Source: Rhea pennata
Lineage: Eukaryota > Chordata > Aves > Rheiformes > Rheidae
NCBI RefSeq assembly: GCF_028389875.1
Contig: NC_084702.1
Span: 55,834,053 to 55,898,052, forward strand
Direction of reading: 5' to 3'
Length of the DNA stretch: 64,000 bases
This document shows positions 60,353-64,000 of this stretch, piece after piece. Each line of letters opens with the position of its first letter. The stretch's first letter is position 1. The notes beneath the pieces are model-generated. The model ran no database searches. It had not been told where the DNA came from and was given only the letters and a program-made list of their open reading frames with translations. The translations under genes and the position numbers were made by a program.

Positions 60353-63300
60353 TGGCTTGTTTTGTGTTTAGTTTTTTTGTTTCAGCACAGATTATAGGCA
60401 AAACTCTGCTGGATAAGAGCAATGACTATTTATTCATTTGCATTTTTCATTATAAAAAATGGCTGAAAAAATGTTAAATCATTCTCTTATGTCAAAAATT
60501 GGTTAAAAGTAGTAGTGGTAGCCCTAACCTCCAAAATAAAATATAGGTAGTGCAAGTGAGGATCTGCCTGCCTAAAAAGCTCTCTTACAGCTGCATACTA
60601 TATGATTTTTATCATATTCTGATCTAAACAGACCGGCTAAAGCCACTGTGCACTATTACAGAAGTAGTAATGTCACTCCAGGTCAAGTCTGCAGCTCTCC
60701 CATATTACTTAATTTGTATTATTTATAGTTCTGCAACACTGAACATCTAAGATGCTGTGGAAATAACAGTAATCAGCTGTATAATCAGCTGTGTAAGCTA
60801 CATTTAAATTAGCCTTGAATATACATACATGAAGTTTCACTGTTTTAATCAAATCACTGCAAAACTGGACCTTTTAAACTGTTGCATTTTCTGAGTGCTG
60901 TGCAGACAAATAAATCAGATTAGTTCACCTGCTGAACAGCAAATTAGGATAGTATATGATATCTCCCACCTAGTCCAGTATCTCTTGCCTGGAGGAAAGT
61001 AGACCTTCAGAAGGCAAAAATGAGTGGGGAAAATAAAAAACATTTTCCCCATTTTTTGCAGGCTCACAGCCCTGGAAAGAAAAAATAGAGCTGCTGATGC
61101 TGCCTGTTGGAGGAGGGACAAAACAGTCAGATATCAACCAGCTGAGTTTGTACTTTATATGACATGTGATAGTCCAAAGGCAAATTTCTGCTTTAAAGAG
61201 CCCTCCTGAGAGTATGCAGTACGCAAGTTAATTAATTTATCGGGAACTACATTTGTTACAAGACCTACATCCACTTGTAATCCTTCAGAATAAAGCCAAG
61301 TTTAAAGTACCACTCATGTTGATTATAGAGCATGAGAAACCATATACTCATACTGTGGCGTCATACATTTCCAGTGGATTGCTTGGCATTATCAGAGAAT
61401 ATCTAGGAATATTTTATGGTGGCTACCAAAAAGCAATGTGATAGAACTTAATCACTTGTAGCACTTTTGAACTGAATTACAGCTTTTGAATTGGATTTGA
61501 AAAAAAGAAAAAAAATAGCAAAGAATTTGTCCTGTTTTCTGGTAATAGTCCTATGCATGGGTGACTCATCTTGCCCAATGTTTGTCAGACTAAGCATCTG
61601 AGCTCCCTCCGTAGTCAGTGGAAAGGTTCAAGGAACTGCAAAGAGCAATGAATTTCTCCCGGGAGAAAGGCCGTGAGACGGACTGGGTGAGGCTTCCCCA
61701 GGAAAGTCACTGCCCCAATGACTGCAGGAGCCAGGACTACAGTCTTAGACTGGACACCCAACTTTTGGGTTTGCGCCACAAGCTCTGCCAGCTCCACTTA
61801 CAGGGGCACAGCCTCGTCATGGGATTGCCATTCTGAAGTATTTTAGCAACTATCAGCACTGTAATGGACCCTGATCTGCCAGTAACACAGCAATAATTCC
61901 TCTGCAGAGGCAGAGCAACTCAAAAGTGGTGCTCAAGAGCTGCAGAGAAAGGCCAGCCTGGAAACTGTTCAGGCTGGTGAGAGTCTGGGACTTCTGCAGA
62001 ACTGAGACTGCCAGAGTCCCCCTGCTCTGCCTGACAACCCACAGCTTTTCTATCCGTTACTTTCATTTCTCTTTGAGATTGCATTACTAGAAAGAGTTAA
62101 ACAGAAATTTAAACAATCAACAGAAATGCACAGATTTCCTCAGGCAGAGGAGAGAAACTCACAGGCTGTGGGCTTGTGCTGCATCTCTGAAGGCATGTTT
62201 TCACTTTATTAAGATCCTAATGATTTACATATGGAGGACTTCAGTCCCTGAGAGAGCCTAACATTTTACTGCTGCTCCTCATACTATTATTTCTGTTTCC
62301 ATAAACTGCATGTACACAGAGTAACAGCAAATTCCAGTTTTTATAACTCAACAATGCCAACATCTTTTCTGTAAGCAGGACTTTGCAGCTCCCTTCACTC
62401 TGCAGCAGTAACAAATTACTGACTTTCACCTTCCTTTTGTCCTGCACAGTAAGTCTTACCGGCAACCCACACAATCAGTCACCACTCGTACCCCTGTATC
62501 AGCAGTACAAATTGGAAGACCATGAAAACCGATTGCTTTTCTCACTGCAAAAAAGATACCAGACCCCTCCATCAGTGAAGAATCAGCCATAGCCCCTCCA
62601 AAAGCCTCTCTTCCTTTTTGGCAAATGACTCACGAATGGCTATTTGAAACAGCCTGCTTGGGAATTAACCAGTTTCCAAATAGCTATTCCATTAAAGTAA
62701 CAGCCACATTATTCAAGGTACTTTTCTTTAACCCAGAAGTCAAAGACCTTTGGATATTGCCATTTTAACTTCTACTCTTTTCACTTCCTCCTCATCTAGC
62801 AAGGGCAAAGATAACCAAGAAAAACAGTGAGAGTTCAGAAACTACTTTTGATCAAGACCACGTGTAATTTTCAGGTCTAAAAAGTATCTGATTAAAACTT
62901 CGATTTAACCAGTCTGAGAAGGTAAATGTGACACTACACAAAAGTTACTTGTGCACTCTTCTTCCAGCCTTTCCTGAGCACTGTGGATGCATTTCCAGTT
63001 TCTCTTTGTTTAAGTTAGCCTGCTTTATTTGGAGCTCACCTACCACAGGTTATTTGGACTATACACAATCCTGCAATTCTCCAGCACTTTATTCCATATT
63101 CTCATTGCACCTTTTCTGTTATAGCTTGTGCGGCACTAAATGCAAGTACTTCAGTCATTCAAGTTGGAAGCTGCTGGGTAGATCTATACACTCTGGATGT
63201 CCCCAGCAGGGAGGAGCTGTCATGCACCACCCACAGTCCCTCTCTGGAAGTCCAGAGTCGGAGCAGCCGAGACGCATGGAAGCTCCGCCACTGGCAGAAG

Positions 63301-64000
63301 GGTGAAGATCCTGCTTTAGAGGGTGTTTGTTGTCTGCTGACACTGCAGAGTTCTCTGTTCAGAACAGGCTGGCGACATACAGCCTGGGGAAAAGGGAAGG
63401 CAGTCCAGGCACAGCACTGAAAGCAACAGTCAGCCACAGAGTGCACAGGCAGAGCTATCTAAGGGAGTTCATGACGTGTCTGCCTACAATAATCAATGTA
63501 TTACAGTTTTCCTGAGGAACATAAAATATGCATCAGTTACTATCCGCTGGCCCTCTTACTCCATCCTCTGCCAGTCCTTCCTGAAGTATATTTTCTTTTT
63601 GTAAAGAAAAAGGAATAGAGGCAGAGAAAAATAAGAGCACCAGAACAGAAGTTGGGAAATGATGGAGGAGGGGAACGGAGGGAGGGATCAGAGAGGTACT
63701 TTCATGTAGGCAGCATTAAAACCAAATGCAAACAGAGCAGCAAAATAGGTGCTTTGTCTGACATGACACTCCTCCATCCCTCAAAGGTCCCTGAGGCAAA
63801 ACCAGTGTCTACATTTTTCTTTGAAAACTAGGATATAGTATATTTCAGTACAATCAACAACATTACCATCTAACAGCAGGAAGAACAGGAATACTTCACT
63901 GTCCTCTAGGCAAAAAGTCTTTGGAAATAAAACTCCTTTCTTCTCTCCCTGATAAAAGATCTGTTTGCTTAATACACTGCTGCTCCTCACAGCAATGAAA
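60353..64000. other. Intergenic, no gene recognised
   Basis: No gene, RNA or further mobile element was recognised. ORFs of 60-125 codons on both strands show no family resemblance. A GC-richer patch at about 63170-63450 carries overlapping frames on both strands. By synteny this end may point toward ANKRD31, but no exon could be identified. Confidence 0.55.

Noticed and set aside
1..64000. CRISPR array, phage defence locus or biosynthetic cluster
   Set aside because: No repeat-spacer arrays, gene packing or bacterial-type frames; the sequence is vertebrate.

Overview
The window looks like a bird nuclear genome, probably an autosomal-type stretch of a macrochromosome or of chromosome Z. The main evidence is several copies of the avian CR1 LINE. 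Their 3' ends carry the typical block around 'GGTTGGACTAG.TGATCTCCAGAGGTCCCTTCCAACCT', seen here in pieces, followed by the short ATTCTATGA-type tandem end. The sequence is AT-rich, has no operon-like packing, and most open frames are short chance ORFs. No bacterial, phage or CRISPR features were seen.

Only one protein-coding gene could be supported: an intact single-coding-exon GCNT4 (core 2 beta-1,6-N-acetylglucosaminyltransferase 3) on the minus strand at 52640-54007. It encodes 455 residues, has a type II membrane anchor and all nine luminal cysteines expected in this family, and a splice acceptor lies directly before the ATG. The 5' non-coding exon or exons should lie to the right, at higher coordinates. 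In mammals GCNT4 sits between FAM169A and ANKRD31/HMGCR, a block that is on chromosome Z in chicken. By inference, positions 1-52.6 kb would be the gene-poor interval downstream of GCNT4, and the right end would run toward ANKRD31. I found no recognisable exon of either neighbour.

Layout: 1-4.3 kb holds a CR1 3' end and an old decayed CR1 reverse-transcriptase segment. 4.33-4.83 kb is a possible solo LTR. 4.8-30.5 kb is unannotated AT-rich DNA with two CR1 pieces, small tandem repeats and a few enhancer-like motif clusters. 30.5-31.25 kb is the best-preserved CR1 copy. 31.3-52.6 kb is mostly unannotated, with CpG-richer patches near 37.6-37.9 kb and 42.95-44.3 kb, an ancient CR1 near 44.6-44.9 kb and another at 49.9-50.1 kb. 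52.6-54.0 kb is GCNT4. 54-64 kb is probable GCNT4 5' intron or upstream DNA with a 60-bp CR1 tail.

I looked for a novel multi-gene system and did not find one. The more interesting leads are regulatory: a closely spaced inverted pair of POU octamers at 28.94-28.97 kb, a near-palindromic TTGCAT/ATGCAA element at 15.57 kb, and a CpG-enriched, TATA-bearing patch at 37.6-37.9 kb. All are inferences that need conservation or expression data.
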